Positions 9,008 through 18,529 of a stretch of DNA of 49,858 nucleotides are shown in pieces; positions within the stretch are counted from its first letter, which is position 1; each line of letters begins with the position of its first letter. The position numbers and the translations under genes are program-made. The stretch is from an uncultured Woeseia sp. (lineage in GTDB: Bacteria; Pseudomonadota; Gammaproteobacteria; Steroidobacterales; Woeseiaceae). Location of the stretch: contig CAJWFK010000019.1 in assembly GCA_913031125.1 (NCBI GenBank), positions 1-49,858 of the forward strand, read 5' to 3'. The notes beneath the pieces are model-generated. The model saw only the letters and a program-made list of their open reading frames with translations. It did no database searches and was not told the DNA's origin.

Positions 9008-9742
9008 TCAACCTGCTCGTTCAGATGCAATCCGCATCTCCTTGAATACTCTTCGACTTTTCAATTCTTTACCATTCAGATGCCAAGAAATAATGCTGCG
9101 TAACAACCTAGCCGCATTGTTTAGCGTTTCTGGATTAGAAAACTCATATCGCGCTATCGCCTGTAATTCACTGCCCAAGAATGTCATAGAATCATCATAA
9201 CCATCTGCAGCAACCGGGCCCTGGTCAACATGGTATTGGTAAGTCACTTCAGCGGTGAGCTCGCCCCCCGTTTGCGTATCATGGTGAAGATTTAATGCAT
9301 AACCAAGTAATGCAAGCGCCTCTATTTCGAAACGCCGCAGCGTAGCTGAGATGAGAGCAGAGCTATTTAATTGAGTAATTGTCGCCTCATATAAGGAAAA
9401 TAATTCGGGCTGAGGATCGTGTCTATGCAGAAGGTTTATAATGAGCTCATTAACGTAGTAACCGGATAAGAGCGCATCACCGGCCAATGATATTGGCGAT
9501 CCACCCATCTCAGCACCTGTTAATGTTCCCAAATCGGATCGCATTATCCAAGAGATTTGTAGCGGAAGAAATGGTCGTAAAATACCTTTAAGTTTTGATC
9601 GACCCGAACGACTACCCCGAGAAACAAGAGATATCATTCCATAATCCTGGCTGAATACATCTAGTATGCGACTTGAATCCCTGAACGGCCTATGATGAAG
9701 CAACCAAGCAGGCTGGTTGTGTACGCGGCGATTCGTACTCAT
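9008..9742 (-). CDS. recO: DNA repair protein RecO
   Basis: RecO helps load RecA onto SSB-coated single-stranded DNA in the RecF(O)R pathway. The 244-residue product has the N-terminal OB-fold opening '[21 protein letters not shown]' (residues 10 onward), '[12 protein letters not shown]' and a helical C-terminal half with '[21 protein letters not shown]' split around residue 105, all typical of proteobacterial RecO. No zinc-binding cysteine cluster is visible, as in enterobacterial RecO. Its ATG overlaps the TGA of era by four bases (ATGA), so translation of the two is probably coupled, and pdxJ follows after five bases. Confidence 0.92.
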   Translation of the reverse strand: MSTNRRVHNQPAWLLHHRPFRDSSRILDVFSQDYGMISLVSRGSRSGRSKLKGILRPFLPLQISWIMRSDLGTLTGAEMGGSPISLAGDALLSGYYVNELIINLLHRHDPQPELFSLYEATITQLNSSALISATLRRFEIEALALLGYALNLHHDTQTGGELTAEVTYQYHVDQGPVAADGYDDSMTFLGSELQAIARYEFSNPETLNNAARLLRSIISWHLNGKELKSRRVFKEMRIASERAG

Positions 9743-10638
9743 GAGGCACCATAGCCGAAACGCAGTAAATCCTGATTGCTGTCTGCCCAGTTATCTTTAA
9801 CTTTGACCCAAAGCTCTAGGTGAGTCGGTTGGCTGAGTTCACGATTTATCTCTATTCGGGCTGCGCGACCAACCTTTTTTAACAAACGACCGCCTTTACC
9901 CACAACAATTCCTTTCTGACTATTTTTTTCCACCCATATTACGGCATTAATAAGCGCCCCATCCTTACCCTTCTCAAATCGTTCAATTTGTACAGTTAAG
10001 CCATAGGGTAATTCTTGGCTCAGCTCATCCATTAATTTTTCACGAATAATCTCGGAACAACGGAAATACTCACTTTGATCAGTAATCATGTCATCAGGAA
10101 ATAAAGCGTGAGACACGGGAAGATAATCGGGCACCAGTTTGCATAGACGAGATACGTCATCACGCCGACGGGTCGATATCGGAATCACTTCAGAAAAATC
10201 ATATCTCTCGCCCATATTCCCTAGGGCTTCAAACAAAATATTTCTCGGATGAGTTTTATCAATTTTATTGAGTATCGCGATTATCGGTACCTCAACATTT
10301 TGGAGCTGTTCCAAAACATCTGCGTCTTCTCCAGTCCAACGATTAGCATCTGTCATAAAAAAAACGACATCTGCATCAGCCAACGCATTAATCGCAGTCC
10401 GATTCATCACACGATTAATAGCCTTCCTCGTCATTCGGTGTATACCAGGCGTGTCTATGTAGATGGCCTGATAATTCTCATTTGAATCGACGCCAAGTAT
10501 TCGGTGCCTTGTAGTCTGAGGCTTCGGCGTGACAATACTGACCTTGCTGCCGAGAATATTATTCATAAGGGTTGACTTCCCGACATTAGGACGACCGACG
10601 ATAGCTACAAAACCGCAGCGGAAAGAAAAATTATTCAT
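9739..10638 (-). CDS. era: GTPase Era
   Basis: Era is an essential GTPase that binds the 3' end of 16S rRNA and assists 30S maturation. The 299-residue product has P-loop 'GRPNVGKS' at 15-22, switch regions 'TTRHRILG' and 'DTPGIH', and 'NKID' (guanine specificity), then a C-terminal KH domain with 'GIVVGKGGRLLKKVG' and 'HLELWVKVKDNW'. The ATG at 10638 fits the family length and has GAGGGTAGGA just upstream. It overlaps the rnc stop, matching the conserved rnc-era coupling in which RNase III and Era serve the same rRNA processing route. A TTG at 10650 is possible but less likely. Confidence 0.96.
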   Translation of the reverse strand: MNNFSFRCGFVAIVGRPNVGKSTLMNNILGSKVSIVTPKPQTTRHRILGVDSNENYQAIYIDTPGIHRMTRKAINRVMNRTAINALADADVVFFMTDANRWTGEDADVLEQLQNVEVPIIAILNKIDKTHPRNILFEALGNMGERYDFSEVIPISTRRRDDVSRLCKLVPDYLPVSHALFPDDMITDQSEYFRCSEIIREKLMDELSQELPYGLTVQIERFEKGKDGALINAVIWVEKNSQKGIVVGKGGRLLKKVGRAARIEINRELSQPTHLELWVKVKDNWADSNQDLLRFGYGAS

Positions 10639-11377
10639 TCCTACCCTCAATCATGGCGAGCATCGATAAGGCTGCTTCCTGCTCCCCGTCTCTCCGACTC
10701 TTTCCCCTACCAGCAGCTTCTAGCCCTAAGCTTTCAATCACGCAACTTATTTCAAATGATTGTCTATGCGCCTTCCCAGATATCCGATCGACTGCATAAA
10801 TAGGTAAGTCCAGCTGCCGTGCTTGCAAATATTCCTGCAAACGGGACTTTGGATCCCGCAAATCCAGTTGATCGGGGAGTTTGGCAATTCTGTCACCATA
10901 TATACTAACTATGATCTCTTTGACTGCCTCTAAGCCGGCATCCAGATATACTGCACCAAATATGGCCTCCAGAGCATCAGCCAGAATGGAAGCCCTGCGA
11001 CACCCACCCGTTTTCATTTCACCTGACCCCAAAATAAGATGGGCCCCAAGACCGAGCTCGCTGGCAAGCTCGCTCAGAGTGCTATCCTTAACCAGAGAAG
11101 CCCTCAAACGACTCAACCGTCCCTCGCTAGCCTCTGGAACTTTATGAAATAAAAGGTCTGAGACTATTATCTGAAGAACAGAATCACCCAGAAATTCGAG
11201 GCGCTCATTATTACTACCGTACACACTGCGATGTGTTAGAGCCTGCCTTAACAACGCCTCATCGCTGAATTCATAATTGAAGTTCTTCTTCAGCCATTTA
11301 GCGGCTTTATCCAAATCAGTGCACTCGCAGTGGCTAATGATGAAATTATCACCGAAGGATAACAACTTCCTTTTCAA
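10631..11377 (-). CDS. rnc: Ribonuclease III
   Basis: RNase III cuts double-stranded RNA, including the 30S rRNA precursor. The signature 'NERLEFLGDSVLQ' (about residues 57-69 of the longest reading), 'EGRLSRLRASLV' and 'ILADALEAIFGAVYLD' carry the catalytic acidic residues, and the C-terminal dsRNA-binding domain begins at 'DPKSRLQEYLQ'. The start is uncertain: no ATG or GTG lies before the nuclease domain, only TTG codons at 11377, 11365 and 11314. The 11314 TTG gives an N terminus the length of E. coli RNase III. If the earliest start is used, the gene overlaps the DUF4845 gene by 29 bases. Either way translation is likely coupled to its neighbour. Confidence 0.93.
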   Translation of the reverse strand: MKRKLLSFGDNFIISHCECTDLDKAAKWLKKNFNYEFSDEALLRQALTHRSVYGSNNERLEFLGDSVLQIIVSDLLFHKVPEASEGRLSRLRASLVKDSTLSELASELGLGAHLILGSGEMKTGGCRRASILADALEAIFGAVYLDAGLEAVKEIIVSIYGDRIAKLPDQLDLRDPKSRLQEYLQARQLDLPIYAVDRISGKAHRQSFEISCVIESLGLEAAGRGKSRRDGEQEAALSMLAMIEGRNE

Positions 11378-11741
11378 ACTTGGAGGTAAAATAAAGATTA
11401 CCTATAAAATGGGTAGTGTGATCATACTGAGTATTGATCAAGAATTTTTTGCTATCAGAGGTAATTTTGATATCACGACTAGTCACCAGATTTACAGTCT
11501 CAATCTGCAAACGTCGATCTATCGATTTTCGTATAGCAGCTCCTGTTGCTCGTTGCTTATCAAACTCTAAGTGGACATCCTCCAGAATTCCTGAAATCTT
11601 TGCATGATTTAGATAGGCGGGCAAAAGGCGGCTAGCTCCAAATATAAATACCCCAATAAACGTAATTAGGATAACGAATCCTAAAGTAGTTAGCCCTGTT
11701 TGCGGAGATGGCCCAAGTTTTCGTCGACAAAAACCAAGCAT
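11349..11741 (-). CDS. DUF4845 single-pass membrane protein
   Basis: This is a 130-residue protein of the DUF4845 family (PF16137), which sits between lepB and rnc in pseudomonads and many other gammaproteobacteria. The sequence shows a basic N terminus, one membrane segment at about residues 18-40 ('TTLGFVILITFIGVFIFGAS'), then a soluble tail predicted to face the periplasm. 'LLPAYLNHAKISGILEDV' right after the membrane segment resembles a pilin-like N-terminal helix layout, but no prepilin cleavage motif is evident. Function is unknown. The constant position after signal peptidase I suggests an envelope role, which is inference only. The 84 bases to lepB (11742-11825) contain no clear terminator. 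Confidence 0.8.
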   Translation of the reverse strand: MLGFCRRKLGPSPQTGLTTLGFVILITFIGVFIFGASRLLPAYLNHAKISGILEDVHLEFDKQRATGAAIRKSIDRRLQIETVNLVTSRDIKITSDSKKFLINTQYDHTTHFIGNLYFTSKFEKEVVILR

Positions 11742-11825
11742 CAGCTCAATCCCATAAATTTATAGGTACTTGTAAAAACGATTTTAGTTCTCCAGTTAAC
11801 TCAAATAGTGAAACTACTACATAAA

Positions 11826-12608
11826 TTATTGTATTTTCATTCCAATACGAGTCCAATCTGGCCATTCCAGACCATCTATGTGCATCCATATACGAACAGC
11901 CTCACCCACAAGATGCGTTTCCGGTATCGGTCCGATAATGCGACTGTCCTGGCTATTATCGCGGTTATCTCCCATCATAAAGTAATGACCATCCGGCACT
12001 TCATATACGCGAATTCGCTCATTACGAAAATTATTCCGCAAGATATCCGTGCTATGGCGTATTGCATGCTCACGGCCATGCAAATTCTCCCTAAAAAAAT
12101 AGCCGCGAACCTCAGTATCAATATCTGGGTACGCAGAAAGTGATATTAATTCGCCATTAATTGTCAGCCGTTGATTATCATAAGCGATCACGTCACCGGG
12201 AAGACCTACAACACGTTTTATATAATTTATATTAGGCTTAGAAGGTAGCCTAAACACAGCGACATCTCCACGCTCCGGTTCATCAGTCTCCAAAAACTTT
12301 TTCTCTATAACCGGCCAACGCAATCCGTATGAATATTTCGTGACGAAAATAAAATCCCCATCTAGCAAAGTCGGCATCATCGAACCAGATGGAATCCTAA
12401 ATGGCTCAAACCAAAATGAACGGACCACAAGAACAAACAGAAGAACGGGGAAAAAAGACCGTGAATTCTCAATGAGAGATCCCATAAACCCCTGAGTGTT
12501 GTCACCAATATTTTTTACTTTGTCGGAATAATAGAGGCGATTAAAGAGAACAACTGCTCCTGTGAAAGCCGTAAGGGCAGTTAAAATTAATGCTAAATTA
12601 ATATTCAA
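11826..12608 (-). CDS. lepB: Signal peptidase I
   Basis: LepB is the inner membrane protease that removes signal peptides from exported proteins. The 260-residue product has two N-terminal membrane segments (about 5-23 and 52-66) and then the periplasmic catalytic domain with nucleophile Ser76 in 'IPSGSMMPTL', general base Lys131 in 'YIKRVVGLPGD', and 'GDNRDNSQDSR' near the end. These are the family boxes B, D and E. It is shorter than the E. coli enzyme (324 residues), mostly by lacking inserted loops. The gene follows lepA by 11 bases in the usual lepA-lepB operon. Confidence 0.95.
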   Translation of the reverse strand: MNINLALILTALTAFTGAVVLFNRLYYSDKVKNIGDNTQGFMGSLIENSRSFFPVLLFVLVVRSFWFEPFRIPSGSMMPTLLDGDFIFVTKYSYGLRWPVIEKKFLETDEPERGDVAVFRLPSKPNINYIKRVVGLPGDVIAYDNQRLTINGELISLSAYPDIDTEVRGYFFRENLHGREHAIRHSTDILRNNFRNERIRVYEVPDGHYFMMGDNRDNSQDSRIIGPIPETHLVGEAVRIWMHIDGLEWPDWTRIGMKIQ

Positions 12609-12619
12609 AATATCCTCTC

Positions 12620-14410
12620 TTACTTATCAACTTTTAAAACCGCAAGGAATGCTTCCTGCGGAATTTCTACGGAACCGATTTGCTTCATTCGTTTCTTGCC
12701 CGCTTTCTGCTTTTCAAGAAGTTTACGTTTTCGAGATACATCACCTCCATAGCATTTTGCAGTTACATTTTTTCTAAGCGCTTTGACTGTGCTTCGCGCA
12801 ATAATCTTACCGCCAATTGCTGCCTGTATAGCAACATCGAACATCTGCCGAGGAATAAGTTCACGCATACGGTCCACTAGTTCACGACCACGACCGTTAG
12901 CTTTAGTACGGTGTACAATTATGGATAACGCGTCAACGCGTTCGTTATTGATTAGCACATCAAGCCTGACAAGCGGCGCTTGTTCATACCTAGAAAAATA
13001 ATAATCAAACGACGCGAAACCTCTGCTTACGGACTTTAGTTGATCGAAAAAGTCTAAAACCACTTCAGACAGGGGCAAACTGTATTCTAATGAGACTTGC
13101 CCACCAAGGTAGCGCATATTTTTCTGCACACCGCGCTTGTCGATACAGAGCTTCATAACCGCACCCACATGCTTCTCTGGAACGAGAATGTTAGCGGAGA
13201 TAATAGGTTCTCTCAGCTCAGCAATCTCATTAACTGGAGGGAGTTTTGATGGATTATCTATATATTCGCTTGCACCATCAACGCGCTCTACCTCAAATAT
13301 TACCGTTGGTGCGGTAGTTATAAGGCCAAGGTCATACTCGCGCTCTAACCGTTCCTGCACAATCTCCATGTGTAACATACCAAGGAACCCACACCTGAAT
13401 CCGAACCCTAACGCAGCAGAAGTTTCAGGTTCAAAATGCAGAGCTGCATCATTAAGTCTCAGTTTTTGTAGGGCTTCCCGAAAACTTTGATAATCATCAG
13501 AACGGATGGGGAAAAGCCCAGCAAAAACTCTCGGCTGGATTTGCTTAAACCCTGGTAAAGCCACTTCACAACTTTTTGAAGTCAGAGTTAACGTGTCACC
13601 AACCGGTGCACCAAAAATATCTTTTATACCCGCAATGACAAACCCAACTTCCCCTGTGTTGAGCATATCGCGATCTTCCATCTTGGGAGTAAAGCAACCA
13701 ACTCGATCCACTATATGAGAATATCCTGTTGACATAACCGTGATCTTACTGCCCTTCGCTAACTGTCCATTAACAATCCGTACTAGCGAAACGACACCTA
13801 CATAATTATCAAACCAAGAATCAATAATTAGTGCTTGTAGTGGCCCTTCAGAATTACCCACAGGTGGAGGTATGGTTTTTATCAGCTGCTGAAGAAGCTC
13901 TGGTATCCCATCACCTGTTTTAGCACTCACACGAACAGCTTCAGAAGCTTCAATACCAATAATTTCTTCTATCTCGGTCCTAACCCTTTCAGGATCAGCT
14001 GCTGACAGATCGATTTTGTTAAGCACTGGCATTACTTCGAGACCTTGGTCAATTGCGGTGATGCAGTTTGCGACACTCTGTGCTTCAACCCCCTGCGCTG
14101 AATCGACAACAAGTAAAGCGCCTTCACAGGCCGCGAGAGATCGAGAAACCTCGTAGGAAAAATCGACATGGCCCGGAGTATCGATAAAATTAAGTTGGTA
14201 CGATTCACCAGATGGCGCCACATAATTTAAGGAAACGCTCTGTGCCTTTATAGTAATCCCACGCTCCCGTTCCAGGTCCATAGAATCCAACACCTGTTCA
14301 GACATCTCCCTATCTTGCAATCCACCACAATGCTGGATAAACCTATCAGCAAGGGTTGACTTACCATGATCAATATGGGCAATAATCGAAAAATTACGAA
14401 CGTGATCCAT
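12620..14410 (-). CDS. lepA: Elongation factor 4 (LepA) GTPase
   Basis: LepA is a ribosome-associated GTPase linked to translation initiation, back-translocation and 30S assembly. The 596 residues are the standard length. Visible are the G1 motif 'AHIDHGKST', the effector/G2 region '[11 protein letters not shown]', G3 'DTPGHVDF', G4 'NKIDL', the EF-G-like domains III and V, and the LepA-specific C-terminal domain with '[24 protein letters not shown]'. The ATG at 14410 is clear. A 50-base gap separates it from the glutaredoxin-like gene upstream; no strong promoter is evident there. Confidence 0.97.
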   Translation of the reverse strand: MDHVRNFSIIAHIDHGKSTLADRFIQHCGGLQDREMSEQVLDSMDLERERGITIKAQSVSLNYVAPSGESYQLNFIDTPGHVDFSYEVSRSLAACEGALLVVDSAQGVEAQSVANCITAIDQGLEVMPVLNKIDLSAADPERVRTEIEEIIGIEASEAVRVSAKTGDGIPELLQQLIKTIPPPVGNSEGPLQALIIDSWFDNYVGVVSLVRIVNGQLAKGSKITVMSTGYSHIVDRVGCFTPKMEDRDMLNTGEVGFVIAGIKDIFGAPVGDTLTLTSKSCEVALPGFKQIQPRVFAGLFPIRSDDYQSFREALQKLRLNDAALHFEPETSAALGFGFRCGFLGMLHMEIVQERLEREYDLGLITTAPTVIFEVERVDGASEYIDNPSKLPPVNEIAELREPIISANILVPEKHVGAVMKLCIDKRGVQKNMRYLGGQVSLEYSLPLSEVVLDFFDQLKSVSRGFASFDYYFSRYEQAPLVRLDVLINNERVDALSIIVHRTKANGRGRELVDRMRELIPRQMFDVAIQAAIGGKIIARSTVKALRKNVTAKCYGGDVSRKRKLLEKQKAGKKRMKQIGSVEIPQEAFLAVLKVDK

Positions 14411-14460
14411 AAAGGAACCAAAACTTTGAATAGCGGCGAAGTATATACGTTTGTGCGGCT

Positions 14461-14706
14461 CTATGATTCGCCAAGATTAGCTAAAATCCTGCGTATAGCC
14501 GAAACATCAAGCTTATACCTGCAAACAAATTTCCCTTCATACTCAACAACTGGGATTTGAGTCTTAAACTTTTCTTTCCATTCTGACCTCGACTCGATAT
14601 CAACAACATCAAGCAACATTTGGTCCCGAACCAGCGGCATTAATTCTTCCAGCAATCTCTCACATAAGTGACAACCCCGACGTACATATATTCGAATCTT
14701 TTTCAT
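14461..14706 (-). CDS. Glutaredoxin-like protein (DUF836 family)
   Basis: An 81-residue thioredoxin-fold protein with an N-terminal redox-type motif C12-H-L-C15 right after the first beta strand ('[12 protein letters not shown]') and the cis-proline region '[16 protein letters not shown]'. It fits the small glutaredoxin family PF05768, often found next to lepA. Substrate and reductant are unknown. Its ATG overlaps the sdhE TGA by four bases (ATGA), so it is probably made from the sdh operon message. A role in thiol or metal-centre maintenance of the respiratory complex is possible, but adjacency is the only evidence. Confidence 0.82.
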   Translation of the reverse strand: MKKIRIYVRRGCHLCERLLEELMPLVRDQMLLDVVDIESRSEWKEKFKTQIPVVEYEGKFVCRYKLDVSAIRRILANLGES

Positions 14707-14951
14707 CCAGTATCACTGTTTTTTCGACAAACAATGCGAGAAACGATACCCGCGATTATCAAATCTGAAGGAGTAATCCCACCAAAAAGATAGCTATTTA
14801 TCTCGGGGTCGGAGAGTTCTAAAAAAGAATGAAATGCCAGCTTTTCCTTATCCCCTGACAAATCATATTGTTCGTCCAGGTATCTTGTGAGGAGTAAATC
14901 TAGTTCCTGCATACCCCGGCGACACTGCCACCTTAAATGTGTTCTGCTCAA
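14703..14951 (-). CDS. sdhE: SdhE, FAD assembly factor for succinate dehydrogenase
   Basis: SdhE (YgfY; homologue of mitochondrial SDHAF2/Sdh5) binds the SdhA flavoprotein and promotes covalent attachment of FAD. The 82-residue product shows the conserved RGxxE motif at residues 12-16 ('RRGMQELD'), 'YLDEQYDLSGDKEKLAF' and 'LELSDPEINSYLF'. The start must be the TTG at 14951: it is the only standard start codon before the RGxxE motif, it immediately follows the sdhB TAA, and it is in the same reading frame as sdhB. Shine-Dalgarno support is weak (a GAG six bases upstream), so initiation probably depends on ribosomes ending sdhB. It overlaps the glutaredoxin-like gene by four bases. Confidence 0.9.
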   Translation of the reverse strand: MSRTHLRWQCRRGMQELDLLLTRYLDEQYDLSGDKEKLAFHSFLELSDPEINSYLFGGITPSDLIIAGIVSRIVCRKNSDTG

Positions 14952-15728
14952 TTATCGCTCAGCCAACATCTTTTTTGTTTCCGCAATAGCTTGCGCTGGG
15001 TTTAGATTCTTGGGGCAGTTATTAGTGCAATTCATTATGGTATGGCAACGATACAAGCTGAATGGATCTTGAAGATTTCCAAGTCTTTCTTCCCTAGCCT
15101 CATCTCGACTATCTACTAACCAACGATAAGCCGCAAGTAAGGCGGCCGGCCCAAGATAGCTATCGCTATTCCACCAGTAACTTGGACAGCTAGTGGAACA
15201 ACAAGCGCATAAGATACATGCTGCAGGATCGTCGATCTTCTCCTGATCTTCTTTACTTTGTAAGCGCTCCTGACCAACTGGTGCCTCACTTTTAGTCTGT
15301 AACCAAGGTTTAATCGACGCATACTGCGCATAAAAATTAGTAAGATCGGGTACCAAATCTTTAACAATGCTCATATGTGGGAGCGGATAAATTTTAACAT
15401 CACGGTTAATTTCAGCCGCTGGTGCTGTGCAAGCCAGCGTATTCGTACCATCGATATTCATTGCACAGGAACCACATATCCCTTCACGGCAAGAGCGACG
15501 AAATGTCAGCGTAGGATCTATCTCATTTTTTATTTTTATCAACACATCGAGGACCATTGGCCCACAATCTTCCATATCAACCTCATATGTATCCATACGC
15601 GGGTTTTCTTCAGTAGATGGATCATATCGATAAACAATAAAGCGTTGAATGTTATGACTATCGGTTGTCGCCTCAAAGTGATTACCTTTTCGGACTTTCG
15701 AGTTCGGCGGAAGCCTAAATTCTGCCAA
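14952..15728 (-). CDS. sdhB: Succinate dehydrogenase iron-sulfur subunit
   Basis: SdhB carries the three iron-sulfur centres that pass electrons from SdhA flavin to quinone. The 258-residue product has the [2Fe-2S] ligand set in '[10 protein letters not shown]' followed by a fourth Cys in 'LACTAP', the [4Fe-4S] motif '[12 protein letters not shown]' and the [3Fe-4S]/[4Fe-4S] ligands in '[12 protein letters not shown]'. The N terminus '[12 protein letters not shown]' and the C-terminal '[13 protein letters not shown]' resemble the alphaproteobacterial/mitochondrial and Xanthomonas form rather than that of E. coli (238 residues). It lies nine bases after sdhA and is followed in frame by sdhE. 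Confidence 0.96.
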   Translation of the reverse strand: MAEFRLPPNSKVRKGNHFEATTDSHNIQRFIVYRYDPSTEENPRMDTYEVDMEDCGPMVLDVLIKIKNEIDPTLTFRRSCREGICGSCAMNIDGTNTLACTAPAAEINRDVKIYPLPHMSIVKDLVPDLTNFYAQYASIKPWLQTKSEAPVGQERLQSKEDQEKIDDPAACILCACCSTSCPSYWWNSDSYLGPAALLAAYRWLVDSRDEAREERLGNLQDPFSLYRCHTIMNCTNNCPKNLNPAQAIAETKKMLAER

Positions 15729-15737
15729 CTGACTCTC

Positions 15738-17522
15738 CTAGTAGACTCGCGCTTTCGGCGGAATCGTTTCGACCTGATCAGTTAACGTCTCTTGGTGAAC
15801 CGGCCGATAATTAAAAGACACGTTGTTATCATCCTTTAACCAGGTCAACGTATGCTTCATCCAATTGTCATCATCTCGCTCTGGATAGTCTTCACGAGCA
15901 TGCGCTCCACGACTCTCCCTACGATTTCCCGCTGACTCTATCGTTGTACGGGCGTTTTGCAATAAATTCTCTAGCTCAAGTGTCTCAATAAGATCAGTAT
16001 TCCATATCAATGAGCGATCTGAAACATGCACATTATCGAAGGATGCATGTGTAGCCTGCAACTTTTCAACACCTTCGAGAAGGGATTCGCCCGTACGAAA
16101 TACTGCGGCATAATCTTGCATAATACGCTGCATTTCCAACCGAATATCGGCAGTTGATCTTGATCCACTCGCATTACGAACACGATCAATTCTTTCAACA
16201 CTATCCAGGCCAGCATCCTTTGGTAAATCCTTATGTGTAGCATCCGGCTGCATTGTTCGTGCGCAATGGTGCGCTGCCGAACGCCCGAAAACCACTAAAT
16301 CCAGTAATGAATTAGAACCCAGTCTATTTGCCCCGTGCACAGACACACAAGCAGCCTCACCAATCGCCATTAAACCGGGGACCACAGATTCTGGGTCACC
16401 ATCGCTTAACGTGACAACCTCTCCAGTATAGTTGGTCGGAATACCCCCCATATTGTAGTGAACGGTAGGCAGAACTGGGATTGGCTCTTTTGTTACATTA
16501 ACACCAGCAAAAATTCGAGCTGACTCTGCTATACCGGGCAACCGCTCATCGATGACTTCAGGTCCGAGATGCTCCAAGTGCAAGTTAATATGATCTTGCT
16601 GCACACCGACACCACGACCTTCACGAATTTCAATTGTCATTGAACGACTTACCACATCTCGGGAAGCCAGGTCCTTGGCATTTGGCGCATAGCGCTCCAT
16701 GAACCGTTCCCCTTCACTGTTTGTTAAATAACCACCCTCTCCACGAACACCTTCCGTTATGAGGCAACCGGCCCCATAAATTCCTGTTGGATGAAACTGA
16801 ACAAATTCCATATCCTGAAGTGGGAGCCCAGCCCGCAGAACCATCGCGTTTCCATCTCCTGTGCATGTGTGTGCCGATGTACAGGAAAAATAAGCGCGGC
16901 CATCCCCGCCAGTTGCAATAATCACCTGATGTGAACGGAAACGGTGTAATCGACCAGTGGCAAGATCAATCGCTACTAACCCACGGCAGCAACCTGCTTC
17001 CATAATCAGATCAATCGCAAAATACTCTATAAAAAATTCTGCATTATGCTTCAGTGATTGCTGGTACAAAGTGTGTAACATTGCATGGCCAGTTCGATCT
17101 GCAGCAGCACAAGTTCGTTGAGCGATACCCTCACCAAAGCCTGTTGTCATACCACCAAATGGTCGCTGATATATACGGCCATCCTCTGTTCGAGAAAAAG
17201 GAACGCCATAATGTTCCAGCTCTACGACAGCATCTGGAGCTTCCTTGCACATATATTCGATGGCGTCTTGATCCCCTAGCCAGTCCGCACCCTTCACGGT
17301 ATCGTACATATGCCAACGCCAGTCATCTTCGCCCATATTTCCGAGTGCGGCACTTATTCCTCCCTGGGCTGCTACCGTATGGCTGCGAGTTGGAAACACT
17401 TTTGTTACACAGGCCGTTTTAAATCCAGATTGCGCAAGTCCAAATGCAGCGCGTAATCCTGCACCACCCGCGCCGATAACTACGACATCATAGCTGTGAT
17501 CAATAAATTCGTAATCACTCAC
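15738..17522 (-). CDS. sdhA: Succinate dehydrogenase flavoprotein subunit
   Basis: SdhA oxidises succinate to fumarate with a covalently bound FAD. The 594-residue protein has the dinucleotide fold '[14 protein letters not shown]', the flavinylated histidine in 'FPTRSHT' (about H48), '[17 protein letters not shown]', the catalytic-Arg region 'RGEGGYLTN' to '[17 protein letters not shown]', '[14 protein letters not shown]' and '[19 protein letters not shown]'. '[14 protein letters not shown]' and the 'IPPKARVY' end are of the mitochondrial/Xanthomonas type. I prefer the GTG at 17522, which overlaps the sdhD TGA as GTGA; a TTG lies one codon earlier. SdhE and the SDHAF4-like protein encoded in this operon are both expected to act on this subunit. 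Confidence 0.96.
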   Translation of the reverse strand: MSDYEFIDHSYDVVVIGAGGAGLRAAFGLAQSGFKTACVTKVFPTRSHTVAAQGGISAALGNMGEDDWRWHMYDTVKGADWLGDQDAIEYMCKEAPDAVVELEHYGVPFSRTEDGRIYQRPFGGMTTGFGEGIAQRTCAAADRTGHAMLHTLYQQSLKHNAEFFIEYFAIDLIMEAGCCRGLVAIDLATGRLHRFRSHQVIIATGGDGRAYFSCTSAHTCTGDGNAMVLRAGLPLQDMEFVQFHPTGIYGAGCLITEGVRGEGGYLTNSEGERFMERYAPNAKDLASRDVVSRSMTIEIREGRGVGVQQDHINLHLEHLGPEVIDERLPGIAESARIFAGVNVTKEPIPVLPTVHYNMGGIPTNYTGEVVTLSDGDPESVVPGLMAIGEAACVSVHGANRLGSNSLLDLVVFGRSAAHHCARTMQPDATHKDLPKDAGLDSVERIDRVRNASGSRSTADIRLEMQRIMQDYAAVFRTGESLLEGVEKLQATHASFDNVHVSDRSLIWNTDLIETLELENLLQNARTTIESAGNRRESRGAHAREDYPERDDDNWMKHTLTWLKDDNNVSFNYRPVHQETLTDQVETIPPKARVY

Positions 17523-17908
17523 CAAACGACTCCAAAAGCGGTGCTCAAAATCATAACCACGATAAAAATTCCAAGTATTTCATGCGACAACCAACTAATT
17601 CGTAAAGAGAGGTGCCGCATCTGCTTATCGTGAACATAATCTTCAATCACAACCTGCACACCTAGCCACGAATGCCAAGTAATGGTCAGCACCCCTATTA
17701 CCAGTGGTACCGCGTGTTGCGGCTTTCCAATCCATAAAAGTAGGTCTTCATGGCTATACCCACTAAATCCCGGAGCAACAAAGAGAAACCATATGCCAAA
17801 AGCAATAGAAAGCAGTCCTGACAAACGCTGTTCAATCCAATGTTGGGTACCTGTTGGTGACAAAGCTGATTTAACACTTTTCAAAAGGCGCGCTGTTAAT
17901 TTCATCAC
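17519..17908 (-). CDS. sdhD: Succinate dehydrogenase membrane anchor SdhD
   Basis: The second membrane anchor of complex II, 129 residues with three predicted membrane segments (about 31-48, 67-83 and 107-127). The motif '[18 protein letters not shown]' contains a histidine expected to ligate haem b and the conserved 'EDYVHD' of the quinone-site side. The N-terminal '[16 protein letters not shown]' is typical of SdhD. It overlaps sdhA by four bases and follows sdhC by three, so the four structural subunits are tightly coupled. Confidence 0.92.
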   Translation of the reverse strand: MMKLTARLLKSVKSALSPTGTQHWIEQRLSGLLSIAFGIWFLFVAPGFSGYSHEDLLLWIGKPQHAVPLVIGVLTITWHSWLGVQVVIEDYVHDKQMRHLSLRISWLSHEILGIFIVVMILSTAFGVVW

Positions 17909-17911
17909 TAA

Positions 17912-18295
17912 CTACCCTGCCTTAACCAAAAACCAATAACTAAAAGTTAGAAAGACAGTCATCACTAGGACAAACCAAGAGGATACATTGGCTTGCCTCT
18001 TTTCAAACATATATCCAGCGTCCCAAATCAGATGCCGTATACCATTAGACAGGTGAAAGAAAAACGATAGACAACAGCCAAATATAAATAACTGCCCTAT
18101 CGTGCTCCCTAAAACTACTTTAACCTTATCGTGCGCTGCCGAATCTAGGACGGCAGCCCCTAACCAGATAGCAAACACAAGAAGTCCGAAGGACAAAGCC
18201 AAACCTGTTGCCCGATGCAATATCGACAGTATCATCGTAATAGGCCAGCGGTATATGGTGAGATGTGGTGAGAGGGGACCTCCTTCTTTACTCAT
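17912..18295 (-). CDS. sdhC: Succinate dehydrogenase cytochrome b556 subunit SdhC
   Basis: The large membrane anchor of complex II, 127 residues. The family signature is clear: 'PLSPHLTIYRWPITMILSILHRATG' (two parts, residues 7-31) with the quinone-site Ser and Arg, and 'FFHLSNGIRHLIWDAG' near 79-94 with the haem-ligating histidine. Three membrane segments are predicted. It lies 39 bases after the SDHAF4-type gene and begins the structural part of the operon, order CDAB. Confidence 0.94.
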   Translation of the reverse strand: MSKEGGPLSPHLTIYRWPITMILSILHRATGLALSFGLLVFAIWLGAAVLDSAAHDKVKVVLGSTIGQLFIFGCCLSFFFHLSNGIRHLIWDAGYMFEKRQANVSSWFVLVMTVFLTFSYWFLVKAG

Positions 18296-18334
18296 ATCCC
18301 ACTTTTCCCAATACTTTTAACAGCAAATTGACCC

Positions 18335-18520
18335 TCAAAAATCAATACAACGTCCATTTTTTTCCCAATCTCCGTAACGCGTCGGGTCTGGACCGGCACG
18401 CCCACCAATTTCCTTTTCTTTAATAGTATTCTCCGACCCTTGTCCCGCGTTATCATTATCCGCAGTATTAATAACTTTTGAATCGGGAAATTCTGGTCCT
18501 TCACAAGTATTTTGGGTCAT
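18335..18520 (-). CDS. SDHAF4-family succinate dehydrogenase assembly factor (DUF1674)
   Basis: A 61-residue protein whose C terminus, 'PTRYGDWEKNGRCIDF' preceded by 'EIGGRAGPD', is nearly the same as the C-terminal block of human and yeast SDHAF4/Sdh8 (PF07896, DUF1674). In mitochondria that factor binds flavinylated SdhA, shields it from autoxidation and helps it join SdhB. The N-terminal 35 residues are polar and apparently disordered. Its place as the first gene of the sdh operon, 39 bases ahead of sdhC, supports the assignment. It starts at ATG 18520, only nine bases from the divergent ygfZ ATG. An overlapping 70-codon frame at 18292-18504 is a shadow. The match is visible by eye and strong, but its action in bacteria is inferred. 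Confidence 0.88.
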   Translation of the reverse strand: MTQNTCEGPEFPDSKVINTADNDNAGQGSENTIKEKEIGGRAGPDPTRYGDWEKNGRCIDF

Positions 18521-18529
18521 TTTCTCAGT

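Noticed and set aside
13137-13490. 117-codon + strand frame inside lepA
   Set aside because: Antisense shadow of a highly conserved gene.
18292-18504. 70-codon frame upstream of sdhC
   Set aside because: It overlaps the SDHAF4-type gene in another frame and has no family likeness.
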